A DNA stretch of 39,543 nucleotides from Nostoc sp. NOS(2021) (lineage in GTDB: Bacteria; Cyanobacteriota; Cyanobacteriia; Cyanobacteriales; Nostocaceae). Both the position numbers and the translations under genes were made by a program. Positions 9,102-17,745 of this stretch are shown here, piece by piece. The notes under the pieces were generated by a model. The model had not been told where the DNA came from and searched no databases. It saw nothing but the letters and a program-made list of their open reading frames with translations. Location: NCBI RefSeq assembly GCF_017115025.1, contig NZ_JABXKM010000078.1:1-39543 (forward strand), read 5' to 3'. The number at the start of each line of letters is the position of its first letter. The first letter of the stretch is position 1.

Positions 9102-10118
9102 CTACTGACTTTTTGCCAAAATCAAGCCCCGCATTACTTTTAGATGGAACATAAAGTATGATTTTTCAAGATATTGAATGCGATGTTTAATCAACTCATG
9201 AATCTTGGGGTAGTTATACTCTGGCATACTTGGGTAAAGATGATGCTCTACATGGTAATTATTATTCCAGTAATAAAACCTAATGATCGGGTTAGAAATC
9301 ATTGTTCGTGTATCATTCCATAGGTTGTGATTTAAGTCAGACTCACAGCCATAGTGATCTGTAATACTGAAAATAAAACCGAATGGAGAAGCAAAAGATA
9401 TTAATGGTATCCAGTAACCAAAAAACAAAATCCAAGGAAAAATTACGGTCAATCCTGCCATTAATACAATCCAACCCAATAGCAGCCAATTATTTTGTAA
9501 GACAAATTGGCGTTGTTCCGGTGTTTTAAAATAGCTCAAATAAAAGCTATTTGGTAAGGATGATTTCTCTTGTGTATGTGTTTTCAAAGAGTCTAAATAT
9601 AAATCTTTGGTCACTAACCACCAATTCTTGCATACGGCAAGAGGATAAAAATATGTCAAGACCAGAAGATAGGTATTAATATTAGGAAAGGTTTGCCAAG
9701 CTGATGTATCTCCTACGATTTTACCTTTGATTTGTGCTTCTCGATGATGCCCCAGATGAATATATTTATGAAACGAAAAGTTCATCAACAATACTAATGA
9801 TAAGAAAGTTCCCACGAATCGATTAGTATGTTTTGACTTATATAAACTACTGTGAGAGCAATAATGTATTGCCGCAAAAAAACAGACGAATAAAAATCCT
9901 TGAACAAACCAGACTAATAACCACACTGCCCAGTTATTCAACCAGAACCCAATAGCTGAGAGTATTAAATATGTACTAATGACAACGAATGTTTGAACAA
10001 TCGGTCTAAATGTAGGAATCTCATGCAATAAACGCAGTTCTTCGTTAGATATTTGAGTAATTTCACTAATACTAGGTCTGGGATTTTCAATTATTTGATT
10101 AGTTTTTGTAAGTTCCAT
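9102..10118 (-). CDS. Membrane fatty-acid desaturase/hydroxylase family protein
   Basis: This is a di-iron membrane protein of about 338 residues with the three histidine boxes of the fatty-acid desaturase superfamily, numbered from the longer GTG frame: HYCSH (H88, H92), HLGHH (H124, H127, H128) and HVEHH (H292, H295, H296). Four to six membrane helices surround them. The frame can open at a GTG at 10127, but that GTG lies inside the Shine-Dalgarno GAGGTG, which is 7 bases before an ATG at 10118, so I choose the ATG. The gene lies 53 bp downstream of the large NRPS. Members oxidise fatty acids, carotenoids or amino-acid-derived metabolites; rhizobitoxine desaturase is a small-molecule example. 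Here it may introduce a double bond or hydroxyl into a peptide building block. Confidence 0.87.
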   Translation of the reverse strand: MELTKTNQIIENPRPSISEITQISNEELRLLHEIPTFRPIVQTFVVISTYLILSAIGFWLNNWAVWLLVWFVQGFLFVCFFAAIHYCSHSSLYKSKHTNRFVGTFLSLVLLMNFSFHKYIHLGHHREAQIKGKIVGDTSAWQTFPNINTYLLVLTYFYPLAVCKNWWLVTKDLYLDSLKTHTQEKSSLPNSFYLSYFKTPEQRQFVLQNNWLLLGWIVLMAGLTVIFPWILFFGYWIPLISFASPFGFIFSITDHYGCESDLNHNLWNDTRTMISNPIIRFYYWNNNYHVEHHLYPSMPEYNYPKIHELIKHRIQYLEKSYFMFHLKVMRGLILAKSQ

Positions 10119-10171
10119 GTTGTTCACCTCTACTTTGACAAATAAAAATTGAAAAATTAAATATCAATTTA

Positions 10172-13100
10172 TTAACTGTTTAATTGATATTGGATAGCTT
10201 CTGCTAACTGAACTACAGTAGGTTTCTCAAACAGGTAGATCAACGGCAGTTCTACTTGGAAAGCTGACTGTAGTTTGCATATAACTTCAAGAGTTTGAGA
10301 AGAATGTCCTCCAAGTTCAAAAAAGTTATCTTGAGTGCTAATCTGCTCTAGCCCTAAAATTTCTTTCCAGATAGCTAACACAACTTCTTCGATAGGATTT
10401 TGAGGTGCAACAAAATCTCTCGATATTGGGAATGCAGCATTTTTAATTGACAAACTTGGAGGTTCAGATATTAAGATAAGTTCAGCAATATGTCGGTTAG
10501 GATTGATTGTTATTCTTTCCAGCAAAGTCAAAAAATTATCGACCATCTTGGTAATAGTGGCAGCTGCAAATAAATCGGTTCTGTATACAAGCAGACCTTC
10601 AATACCTGTTGATGCTTCTTCGAGCGTTAACTCTAAATCAAACTCTGCGGTATCCTTTGTATCTCTGGCAATAAACTGCTCCTTCAAAATTAGATTTGAA
10701 AATTCTAAATTATCCTCTGGAGTATTTTGAAAGACAAACATTACTTGATTTAGTAATGTGTAACTAGGGTCTCTCACTGGCTGGAGTTCTTCTATTAGCT
10801 TTATCAGGGGCATTTCTTGATGGGCGTAGACACCCAAAGCTACCTCACGCACTCGGCCAAGTACTTCCCGAAAGCTGGGGTTTCCTCCTAAGTTGGTACA
10901 AAATGGAAGTAAATTGACAAAGAAACCAATCAGTCTCTCAGTTTCCACTCTGGTGCGATTGGCAAGAGCGCTGCTAACAATGATGTCTTCCTGTCTTGTA
11001 TAAGAGAAGAGTAATGTCTGGAATGCTGCCAACAAGGTCATAAACAGGGTTACGCCTTCCTGTTGACTCAGCACCTTGAGCGCATCAGTTAACTTCTTGG
11101 AGAGAATTACCGATTGACCTGCACTTTTAAAGGTTCGCGCTGGTGGACGTGGGCGATCGCATGGTAGCTTTAATATAGGTGGACTAATGCCTAAATGCTT
11201 TTGCCAAAACTGAAGCTGAGACTCTAAAACTTGCCCTTGTAACCACTGCCTCTGCCATTGAGCAAAGTCGGTATATTTGATCGGTAACTCAGTTAGTGGT
11301 GACGGCTTACCCTGACAGAAGGCTTCGTAAAGTTCTGCCAGTTCTTGGGTTAAAACACTAAAAGACCAACCGTCAGCAACAATATGGTGTGTGACGGCAA
11401 TGAACAGATACTCTTGTTCATCCAAGCGCCAAAGCTTGCTTCGCAATAACGGGCCTTTTGCCAAATCGAAAGGCTGCTTAATTTCCTTTTCAGCCAGTTG
11501 TGTAACTTGAGTTTCGCGTTCAGTTTCGGGGATGTGCTGGAGATCAATTACTGAAAAGTCAAAGACAGGCTCGTTAACAACAGCATAAACTACTTGTCCA
11601 TTTTTAACCTGAAAAGTTGATCGCAATGTCTCGTGTCGTCGAACAATTTCTCTTAAACTCTCCTCCAATGCTTTCTCATTGAGCGCACCTGTGACGCGAT
11701 AGACTAAGGGCAGGTTATAGATGGAATTGCCTGGATAGAATTGGTCAAAAAACCACAACTCTAGCTGTGTTAAAGAAATTGGTATTGGCTCGTCTGGCGA
11801 TCGCAACCGTTTTAGAGATAACTCCTGCATATCTGGCGCTTTAGCTGTGGCGATTTTTTGGGCTAAAGGTGCGATCGCTGGAGACTCAAACAAACTCAAC
11901 AGGGCTAATTCTATCCCAAATGCTTTGCGCGTTAAAGCAATAACCTGAGTTGCTAGTAAAGAATGTCCCCCCAAATCAAAGAAATTATCATAAATGCCAA
12001 CTTGTTCTAACCCTAAAACATCTCTCCAGATCCCAGCCAAAATTTCTTCGATGGGAGTACGCGGCTCAACAAAAGTTTGACCTAATTGCGGTCGGCTGGT
12101 TGTCGGTTCTGGTAGAGCGCGACGGTTGACTTTACCATTAGGTGTAAGCGGGAAAGATTCCATTTCTACAAAAGCCGATGGAATCATATAATCTGGCAGT
12201 TGCTCGGTCAAAAAAGTCCGCAGTTGTTCGACTGTTATTGTCTCTTGCGGAATTGGGACAAAGTAAGCGACTAAATATTTTTCCCTAGCACTTTCTCCAT
12301 GCACTTTCGCTACTGCTTGGTTAATTTGAGGATGTTTGCTCAGAACGGCTTCAACTTCTCCAAGTTCAACGCGAAAGCCCCGGATTTTTACCAAATCATC
12401 TATCCGTCCCAAAAACTCGATATTCCCATCTGGTAGATATTGAGCTAAGTCCCCAGTCTTGTACAAACAACTTGATTTTAGATTTTGGATTTTGGATTTT
12501 GGATTATCAGAACTTTCAGCAGCTTGGGAATTTTCACTTGTGTCCCTCAATCTAAAATCTAAAATCGGCAATCCAAAATCGGTAAACGGATTGGGGAGAA
12601 ATCTTTGATTGGTTAAATCTGCACGGTTGAGGTAGCCATGAGCCAAACCAGCACCACTAACGTAGAGTTCTCCAGGAACGCCAATCGGCACGGGTTGAAG
12701 ATTGCGATCTAACAGATAAACTTGCACATTGACAGCAGGTTTACCAATCGGTGGATAAATCGGCCATTCATCTGGCTTTTCGCTAAAAGTATAAGCTGTA
12801 ACTAAGTCTGCTTCCGTGGGGCCATAGAAATTGTAGAGTGTACAATTTTCCAGACGCTTAAACAGCTTAATCATCGGCTGAGTAATTTGGAGTTGTTCGC
12901 CACAAGCGATCGCTTCCCTAATATTCTGAAATAAATGTTCTTGCTCTCCGTATATTTCCGCTAATTGCTGCCAAAGGCTAACTGGCAGAAAAACTTTACC
13001 AATTGGATTTAAGCTAAGTAAGTGGATTAATTTATCTAAATCTTTGCGATCGCCTTCAGGAATTATATACAGTGTGCCTCCGAAGCCCCACGCCACGGAT

Positions 13101-15115
13101 ATTTCGTGATAGCTGACATCAAAACTTAGGGAGGCAAACTGAAGCACACCAACACCTGTGGCCATTTTTGCCTGATGGTGTTCTATTAAATTGGTGAGCG
13201 ATCGATGGGGAACAATCGTACCTTTAGGATTTCCGGTAGACCCAGAGGTATATATGATGTAGGCTAAATTATCAGCTGCTACTTCAACTTGCAGATTGCT
13301 CTGAGATTCTTCGCTGATTTCGTTCCCATCTTCATCTAACATAATGAGATGGTGAGCAAAGTTGCCATCCAGCAATGACTTGCAACGTGTTTGAGTTAAG
13401 ACGACTGGTGCTTGAGAATCGTTGAGCATGAAGGCTAAACGCTCTGGCGGATAGGTAGGATCGAGGGGAACGCAAACTCCCCCAGCCTTCAGAGTTCCTA
13501 AAATAGCGATCGCAGCTGCTAGCGATCGCTCCACACAAATACCCACTGGGACATCTGGTTTCACACCGAAGCGTTGCAAGTAGTGGGCGATTTTATTCGC
13601 TTGCTGGTTTAACTCCTGATATGTCAATTGTTGGTTTTCATATACCACCGCCAAGGCTTGGGGTGTTTTTTTGACTTGCTCCTCAAATAATTGATGGATG
13701 CAACGATTGATGGGATGCGCTGCTGAGGTAGCATTCCACTCCACTAAAAGCAAATCTTGCTCTGCTGGAGTTAGTAGCGGTAACTCGCCTGGGGTGCGAT
13801 GAGGATTGACGATAATTCCCTCCAACAAGGTGAGGAAATGACCAGCCATGCGATCAATAATGTCTGCATCAAAGCGTTGGCGATCGTAGTAAATTTTCAC
13901 AGTCATTTCCTCGCCAGGAATTGCCACCACTGTGAGAGGATAATTCGTTTGTCCCTTGTCTTGCAGCTCCCCTATTCTCAAGTTTCCAGGAAGTTGCTGC
14001 AACGTTGCATTTACCGGATAGTTTTCAAATACAACAATGCTTTCAAACAAAAGTTGATTTCGAGGAATTTCACTCACGCCCTGAATATCCACCAGTGGGG
14101 TGTATGAATACTGCTCCCGCTCTATGTACTCTTGTTGCAACAACCGCAGCCAGGTTAACAAATCGGTTGTCTCAGGGATTTTCAGCCGTGCGGGTAAAGT
14201 ATTAATGAACAACCCCACCATCGACTCCACACCAGATAAAGTAGCAGGGCGACCAGATACAGTAGTTCCAAAAACCACGTCAGATTCACCACTGTAGCGA
14301 CTGAGTAGCAACGCCCAAGCAGCTTGTACTAAAGTGGCAAGTGTCAGATGATGTTGTTGAGCAAAAGATTTTAAGGTAGTTGTCGTCTCGGCTGACAGAT
14401 GTTGCGATCGAACGTCAATATTTTGCTGTTGGTGAGAACTTTGCCCGATTGCTCGCTCAACTATCAAAGGCGTAGGTGCAGTGAAACCCTCAAGATTTTT
14501 TTGCCAGAACGCCTTCGCCCCAGCCAAGTCTTGCTGCTGCAACCAATTAATGTAATCCCGGTAAGGGCGACTTGGAGCTAAATATAACTGTTGACCGTTC
14601 TTTATAGACTCGTAGAAAGCAAACAGTTCTTTGAAGATAATCGGCCAGCTCCAGCCATCAAGCAGCAAGTGATGAAAGCTCCAGACAAACTCATAAATTT
14701 CATCGGCTACCCGAATTAAAACAAAGCGCATGAGTGGAGCTTTGTCAAGTTCAAAACCTTGTTTTCTATCTGAATCTAAAAAAGAATTGACACGTATTTC
14801 TTGCTCCTGCTGAGGAAACATCCGCCAGTCTAAATTAGACCAAGGCAAATTCACTTGTTTACGCACCACCTGAACTGATTGTTTGCGGTTCTTCCAAACA
14901 AAAAGAGTCCGCAAAGCCGAGTGTCGCTCTACTAAGAGTTGCCAAGCCCTTTCAAATACATCTGGATCTAAATTGCCATGAATAGTTAATTGAAACTGCT
15001 CAAAATATATTCTCGATTCCGGCTCATAGAGAGTATGAAAGAGCATCCCCTCCTGCATAGGCGAAAGGAGATAGATAGATTCAATATCTTTACTTTGTTT
15101 TTGTACAACTACCAT
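10172..15115 (-). CDS. aerG: Non-ribosomal peptide synthetase C-A-T-C-T, AerG-like
   Basis: This 1647-residue NRPS reads C (SPMQEGMLFHTLYEP; HHLLLDGW at 148-154), A (IIYTSGSTGNPKGT; YNFYGPTEADLV; LYKTGDLAQYL; NGKVNRRALPEP), T (NFFDLGGHSLLATQVI), C (HHIVADGWS) and T (NFFELGGHSSQTLEVI). There is no thioesterase or reductase domain. The terminal C-T pair without an A domain suits joining an amine such as an agmatine-type group, as I recall for aeruginosin AerG proteins. By alignment to GrsA I read the A-domain pocket as D-V-H-F-I-C-F-L-V-K, whose first positions resemble cyanobacterial proline codes (D-V-Q-F/Y-I). That fits a bicyclic proline analogue such as Choi. About 38 residues between motifs A6 and A7 come from a heptamer-bearing repeat. 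Pocket assignment is inference; the domain order is directly readable. Confidence 0.9.
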   Translation of the reverse strand: MVVVQKQSKDIESIYLLSPMQEGMLFHTLYEPESRIYFEQFQLTIHGNLDPDVFERAWQLLVERHSALRTLFVWKNRKQSVQVVRKQVNLPWSNLDWRMFPQQEQEIRVNSFLDSDRKQGFELDKAPLMRFVLIRVADEIYEFVWSFHHLLLDGWSWPIIFKELFAFYESIKNGQQLYLAPSRPYRDYINWLQQQDLAGAKAFWQKNLEGFTAPTPLIVERAIGQSSHQQQNIDVRSQHLSAETTTTLKSFAQQHHLTLATLVQAAWALLLSRYSGESDVVFGTTVSGRPATLSGVESMVGLFINTLPARLKIPETTDLLTWLRLLQQEYIEREQYSYTPLVDIQGVSEIPRNQLLFESIVVFENYPVNATLQQLPGNLRIGELQDKGQTNYPLTVVAIPGEEMTVKIYYDRQRFDADIIDRMAGHFLTLLEGIIVNPHRTPGELPLLTPAEQDLLLVEWNATSAAHPINRCIHQLFEEQVKKTPQALAVVYENQQLTYQELNQQANKIAHYLQRFGVKPDVPVGICVERSLAAAIAILGTLKAGGVCVPLDPTYPPERLAFMLNDSQAPVVLTQTRCKSLLDGNFAHHLIMLDEDGNEISEESQSNLQVEVAADNLAYIIYTSGSTGNPKGTIVPHRSLTNLIEHHQAKMATGVGVLQFASLSFDVSYHEISVAWGFGGTLYIIPEGDRKDLDKLIHLLSLNPIGKVFLPVSLWQQLAEIYGEQEHLFQNIREAIACGEQLQITQPMIKLFKRLENCTLYNFYGPTEADLVTAYTFSEKPDEWPIYPPIGKPAVNVQVYLLDRNLQPVPIGVPGELYVSGAGLAHGYLNRADLTNQRFLPNPFTDFGLPILDFRLRDTSENSQAAESSDNPKSKIQNLKSSCLYKTGDLAQYLPDGNIEFLGRIDDLVKIRGFRVELGEVEAVLSKHPQINQAVAKVHGESAREKYLVAYFVPIPQETITVEQLRTFLTEQLPDYMIPSAFVEMESFPLTPNGKVNRRALPEPTTSRPQLGQTFVEPRTPIEEILAGIWRDVLGLEQVGIYDNFFDLGGHSLLATQVIALTRKAFGIELALLSLFESPAIAPLAQKIATAKAPDMQELSLKRLRSPDEPIPISLTQLELWFFDQFYPGNSIYNLPLVYRVTGALNEKALEESLREIVRRHETLRSTFQVKNGQVVYAVVNEPVFDFSVIDLQHIPETERETQVTQLAEKEIKQPFDLAKGPLLRSKLWRLDEQEYLFIAVTHHIVADGWSFSVLTQELAELYEAFCQGKPSPLTELPIKYTDFAQWQRQWLQGQVLESQLQFWQKHLGISPPILKLPCDRPRPPARTFKSAGQSVILSKKLTDALKVLSQQEGVTLFMTLLAAFQTLLFSYTRQEDIIVSSALANRTRVETERLIGFFVNLLPFCTNLGGNPSFREVLGRVREVALGVYAHQEMPLIKLIEELQPVRDPSYTLLNQVMFVFQNTPEDNLEFSNLILKEQFIARDTKDTAEFDLELTLEEASTGIEGLLVYRTDLFAAATITKMVDNFLTLLERITINPNRHIAELILISEPPSLSIKNAAFPISRDFVAPQNPIEEVVLAIWKEILGLEQISTQDNFFELGGHSSQTLEVICKLQSAFQVELPLIYLFEKPTVVQLAEAIQYQLNS
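12471..12588. repeat. Heptamer-bearing dispersed repeat inserted in frame in the aerG A domain
   Basis: Four tandem heptamers GATTTT(A/G) occupy 12474-12501. About 40 bases further on come TCTAAAATCTAAAATC and AATCCAAAATC, roughly complementary to the heptamer run, so the block can fold back on itself. It encodes about 38 low-complexity residues between the A6 motif (RADLTNQRFLPNPF) and A7 (LYKTGDLAQY), where ordinary A domains have only a few. Such short tandem repeats are well known in Nostoc genomes. The reading frame stays open, so the protein probably tolerates it as a surface loop. The exact ends are estimated. Confidence 0.7.
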
Positions 15116-15200
15116 TGTTTTTTATATGATATTAATTATGTGAGTTATTTCTATATAGCCATCCTAAGAGGTTATTTGAAAAGTGGTATGTTGTAATTAT

Positions 15201-15330
15201 TACCCCCCTTAATCCCCCCTTATAAAGGGGGGAAACTGGAAATCTAGTTCCCTCACGCCACATGCTTCAAGTCGGCGAAGCCGCCCAACGCAGTGGCTCC
15301 CCTTTATAAGGGGAGGGTTAGGGTGGGGTA
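15201..15330. repeat. MITE-like element with imperfect ~32-bp terminal inverted repeats (spacer 15116-15495)
   Basis: The left end (TACCCCCCTTAATCC...) and the right end (...GGGTTAGGGTGGGGTA) are imperfect inverted copies of each other over about 32 bases, each running into the palindrome CCTTATAAAGG or its complement. They flank a core of about 70 bp containing GGCGAAGCCGCC. G-rich repeats of this type are common between Nostoc genes. The element fills most of the 380-bp spacer between the SDR gene and the NRPS gene. The rest of the spacer is AT-rich, with a small repeat of GGCGTACTT near 15408-15430. An open frame across it is not a gene. No coding sequence, promoter or terminator was clear. 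Confidence 0.6.
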
Positions 15331-15495
15331 AAAAAATATTTGACACATCAATTATGACTTTTAAAACATCCTCTAAATAACTCATAAAATCTTCTCTTTC
15401 TTTGCTTGGCGTACTTGGCGTACTTGGCGGTTCGTTAAAAAAAGTAATTGTCACAAATCAAATAAAACCCATAAATTTAAAACTTACCAAATCCC

Positions 15496-16290
15496 TTAGA
15501 AGGCAGATGTTGACAATCCGCCATCGACTGGAATAGTAACACCCGTAATATAGCTAGCACATTCTGACGCTAGAAAAGCAACCAAATTAGCAACCTCATT
15601 AGAAAAACCGCGACGACCAAGAGGAATCATATTATTCGTTCCTTCTATGATTGAATCAACTGTCCGGCCTTCCTGTTGGGCAAATACTTCTAAATATTCT
15701 CTATGCCTTGGAGTATCAATAAGTCCAGGATTGACACAGGTAACTAAAACATTCCACTTAGCAACTTGCGTGGCAACAGCTTTAGTAAAGTTGATTAATG
15801 CAGCATTCCCCACACCCGATCTAACAAGACGACTAGAAGGTTCTTTTCCTGATGTCCCAACAATATTTATAATCCGACCCCATTGCTGATTTTTCATCGT
15901 AGGTAGCACCAGATTCGTCATCCGAATATAGCCCATTAACTTGCCTTCAAAGACAGTTGACCAATCTTCATCAGATAGATTTTCTACTGCTTGATTAGAA
16001 AAATTAGCCCCCTGTGAATTATTTACTAATATATCAATTTTCCCAAATTGTGTGAGAGCTTCTTGGACTAATTTTTGAGAATCACTTGCCTTTTGAACAT
16101 CAGCACAAATAGGGATAACTTTGGCTTGGGAGCTAACCAAACCTTGATAAGCTTGTTCTAATCGCTCAGAATTTCTACCACAAATTATTAACTGACAACC
16201 TTCTGCTGCCAACTTTTGGGCAACGCTATAACCAATACCAGCAGTTGATCCTGTGACTAAAGCTACTTTCTGTGTTAATCCTAAATCCAT
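15496..16290 (-). CDS. aerF: SDR-family protein of the Choi pathway, AerF-like
   Basis: This 264-residue Rossmann-fold short-chain dehydrogenase/reductase has TGSTAGIG at 13-20 for the nucleotide, a divergent NNSQG near residue 90, and GGLSTSAF at the end. In aeruginosin and bacilysin pathways, an SDR acts after the BacA/BacB-type enzymes to reduce the cyclohexenone intermediate. The gene follows the cupin gene by 13 bp and starts behind AAGGAA, so it belongs to the same operon. The usual YxxxK is not present: the aligned positions are S158 and N162 in RSGVGNAALINFTK. A serine is present in GTSG (S147). It may use another proton-transfer arrangement or belong to a non-classical subgroup. The aerF name rests on position and family. 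Confidence 0.8.
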   Translation of the reverse strand: MDLGLTQKVALVTGSTAGIGYSVAQKLAAEGCQLIICGRNSERLEQAYQGLVSSQAKVIPICADVQKASDSQKLVQEALTQFGKIDILVNNSQGANFSNQAVENLSDEDWSTVFEGKLMGYIRMTNLVLPTMKNQQWGRIINIVGTSGKEPSSRLVRSGVGNAALINFTKAVATQVAKWNVLVTCVNPGLIDTPRHREYLEVFAQQEGRTVDSIIEGTNNMIPLGRRGFSNEVANLVAFLASECASYITGVTIPVDGGLSTSAF

Positions 16291-16303
16291 GATGAATATT
16301 CCT

Positions 16304-17002
16304 TTACGAAGTAGTTAGCGATCGCGCCACATCTATTTTAGAAAAAGTATCTTTCAGTGAAAAACGAGAGCCAGACGGAATCAAAATTTCAATCAAAGAT
16401 ACTGCTTCCTCAGAGTAATTGTACCCTCCATAGAGAGCATCAGCAGGAGCATAGTAAACACTACCATATTCTAACTGCTGCTGTTCTTCTTCCACTGCGA
16501 TCGTCAATTTACCATTCAGGATTAGTCCCATTGTTTCACTAGCAGATTGGCGAATTGGTATTATCCCTTTTGGAGGAATTTGGGTGATAATAATCTCAAA
16601 CCAAGAACCAACAACAGACTGACAATCGAAACCTGTAACTTCATCTTGAGTCGGTGAAAGTTTCAGAATAGCCTCCTCACCTTCTTCAGAATTGGTGATG
16701 CGTTTTACATCAAAGGCTAATGCTGTTTCTGAGAAAGGGTTTATGGAACCATGAAGAACATTATAACCAGCCACATAAACTTGCTGAAGGGGTTCAAGAA
16801 CTTCTTTAGTGCCGTTGATGTTAATTTCCAAACGTCCTGAAATTTGCATTCCAATTTGACTTTCGGGATGTCGATGCAATTCAAAAGTAGCTCCTGGTGG
16901 AATAGAGACTAATTGAACAACTGTATCTTGACATTGAAATGCTATTAACTCTACATTTGAATTAATGTTTATGGTTTTTGGCTGGGGAAAAAATTTAGAC
17001 AT
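16304..17002 (-). CDS. aerE: Bicupin, AerE/BacB-like isomerase of the Choi pathway
   Basis: This 232-residue protein is two fused cupin barrels. The first barrel has H43, H45, Q49 and H84 (LHRHPESQ ... VLHG). As I recall, BacB binds metal with H50, H52, Q56 and H91, which has identical spacing. BacB/AerE proteins isomerise the dihydro-hydroxyphenylpyruvate made by BacA/AerD. In the second barrel the equivalent positions are not histidines (PIRQSASET ... ALYGGY), so only one metal site seems likely. The gene lies between the aerD-like and aerF-like genes with short gaps (14 and 13 bp). The enzyme family is clear from motif spacing and context. Confidence 0.86.
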   Translation of the reverse strand: MSKFFPQPKTININSNVELIAFQCQDTVVQLVSIPPGATFELHRHPESQIGMQISGRLEININGTKEVLEPLQQVYVAGYNVLHGSINPFSETALAFDVKRITNSEEGEEAILKLSPTQDEVTGFDCQSVVGSWFEIIITQIPPKGIIPIRQSASETMGLILNGKLTIAVEEEQQQLEYGSVYYAPADALYGGYNYSEEAVSLIEILIPSGSRFSLKDTFSKIDVARSLTTS

Positions 17003-17016
17003 GATTTTTTGCTAAT

Positions 17017-17607
17017 TTAATTTTTTTGAAAAATCGACCAACTCATACGGATGTTTCCATAGATGGAAATAAACTCTAAATCGTAAGCTTGGACAGCATT
17101 CTCATTAGTAATAGCGAAATCGGCTAAACCCTGCATTACCTGAATCGCTGAATCGCTGGTAGAAGGGGACAAATCCACTTGTATTTGTGTTTGATCTTGA
17201 TAATCTGGCAAAAGTTTCGTTAACAAAGGTAGAGGAGCCGGATGGGTAACAATTCTAGAACCGTTAAAAACTACCTCTGTATTTTTTTTCTTAGCCAATC
17301 CATAAACGGGAGTAGGAAATATAAAAATGAAACTTAGATCAAAACTTGGCTCCATGTAAAACTCATTAATTCGGTCGTAAGCATGAGGAACTAAAGCCAA
17401 ATCTACCTTATCTTGCAGCAAGGCTTCTTTAACATCTATAAAAGTATCAAACAACTGAGTGGATGCGGTAAATTGCTCTGAGAGCAGTTGGTTAGTTATG
17501 TACTGGGAAGCATAGTCACTACTAGTAGCACTAGGCCCCAAAGTGCCTATGACTAAATTTTTTGAAGTAGGGATACGAGGTTGAAATTCAATCTGAAATT
17601 CCAGCAT
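17017..17607 (-). CDS. aerD: Prephenate decarboxylase, AerD/BacA-like
   Basis: This 196-residue protein is close in length and pattern to BacA (about 200 residues), a prephenate-dehydratase-like protein that decarboxylates prephenate without aromatising it. Visible family blocks are IGTLGPSATSSDYASQYI at about 21-38, VPHAYDRINEFYMEPS at about 88-103, PVYGLAKK, VTHPAPLPLL, STSDSAIQVMQGLADFAITN and RMSWSIFQK at the end. The reaction starts the route to the octahydroindole amino acid Choi in aeruginosins and to anticapsin in bacilysin. It heads a tight three-gene set with the cupin and the SDR. A 138-bp spacer separates it from the broken NRPS upstream. The chance that it is an ordinary prephenate dehydratase is small given length and neighbours. 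Confidence 0.88.
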   Translation of the reverse strand: MLEFQIEFQPRIPTSKNLVIGTLGPSATSSDYASQYITNQLLSEQFTASTQLFDTFIDVKEALLQDKVDLALVPHAYDRINEFYMEPSFDLSFIFIFPTPVYGLAKKKNTEVVFNGSRIVTHPAPLPLLTKLLPDYQDQTQIQVDLSPSTSDSAIQVMQGLADFAITNENAVQAYDLEFISIYGNIRMSWSIFQKN

Positions 17608-17716
17608 GGTTTTTCCTGAGTAATCATCATGATATTTTTTGGTGGCGAGTCATTGGCAGCTTGGTTATAAATAACCTCCTGGAACTTAGTTTATTTGCAG
17701 AAAACCTTGTTAAAAC

Positions 17717-17731
17717 AGAAACCGGGTTTCT
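17717..17731. repeat. Small dispersed palindrome in the aerB-aerD spacer
   Basis: AGAAACCGGGTTTCT is an inverted repeat with a single unpaired central base. Palindromes of this form occur in many copies between genes in filamentous cyanobacteria. It lies just 3' of the aerB-like stop. No run of T follows, so I do not call it a terminator. Confidence 0.5.
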
Positions 17732-17745
17732 CGGTGTAGACGACT

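Noticed and set aside
15209-15454. An 81-codon minus-strand open frame
   Set aside because: It lies across the palindromic repeat element; the peptide is translation of repeat DNA.
17017-17607. Ordinary prephenate dehydratase (pheA)
   Set aside because: It is much shorter than PheA, has no ACT domain, and matches the BacA/AerD pattern beside a bicupin and an SDR.
17717-17731. Palindrome as a terminator for the aerB-like gene
   Set aside because: Short stem and no T tract; better explained as a dispersed repeat.
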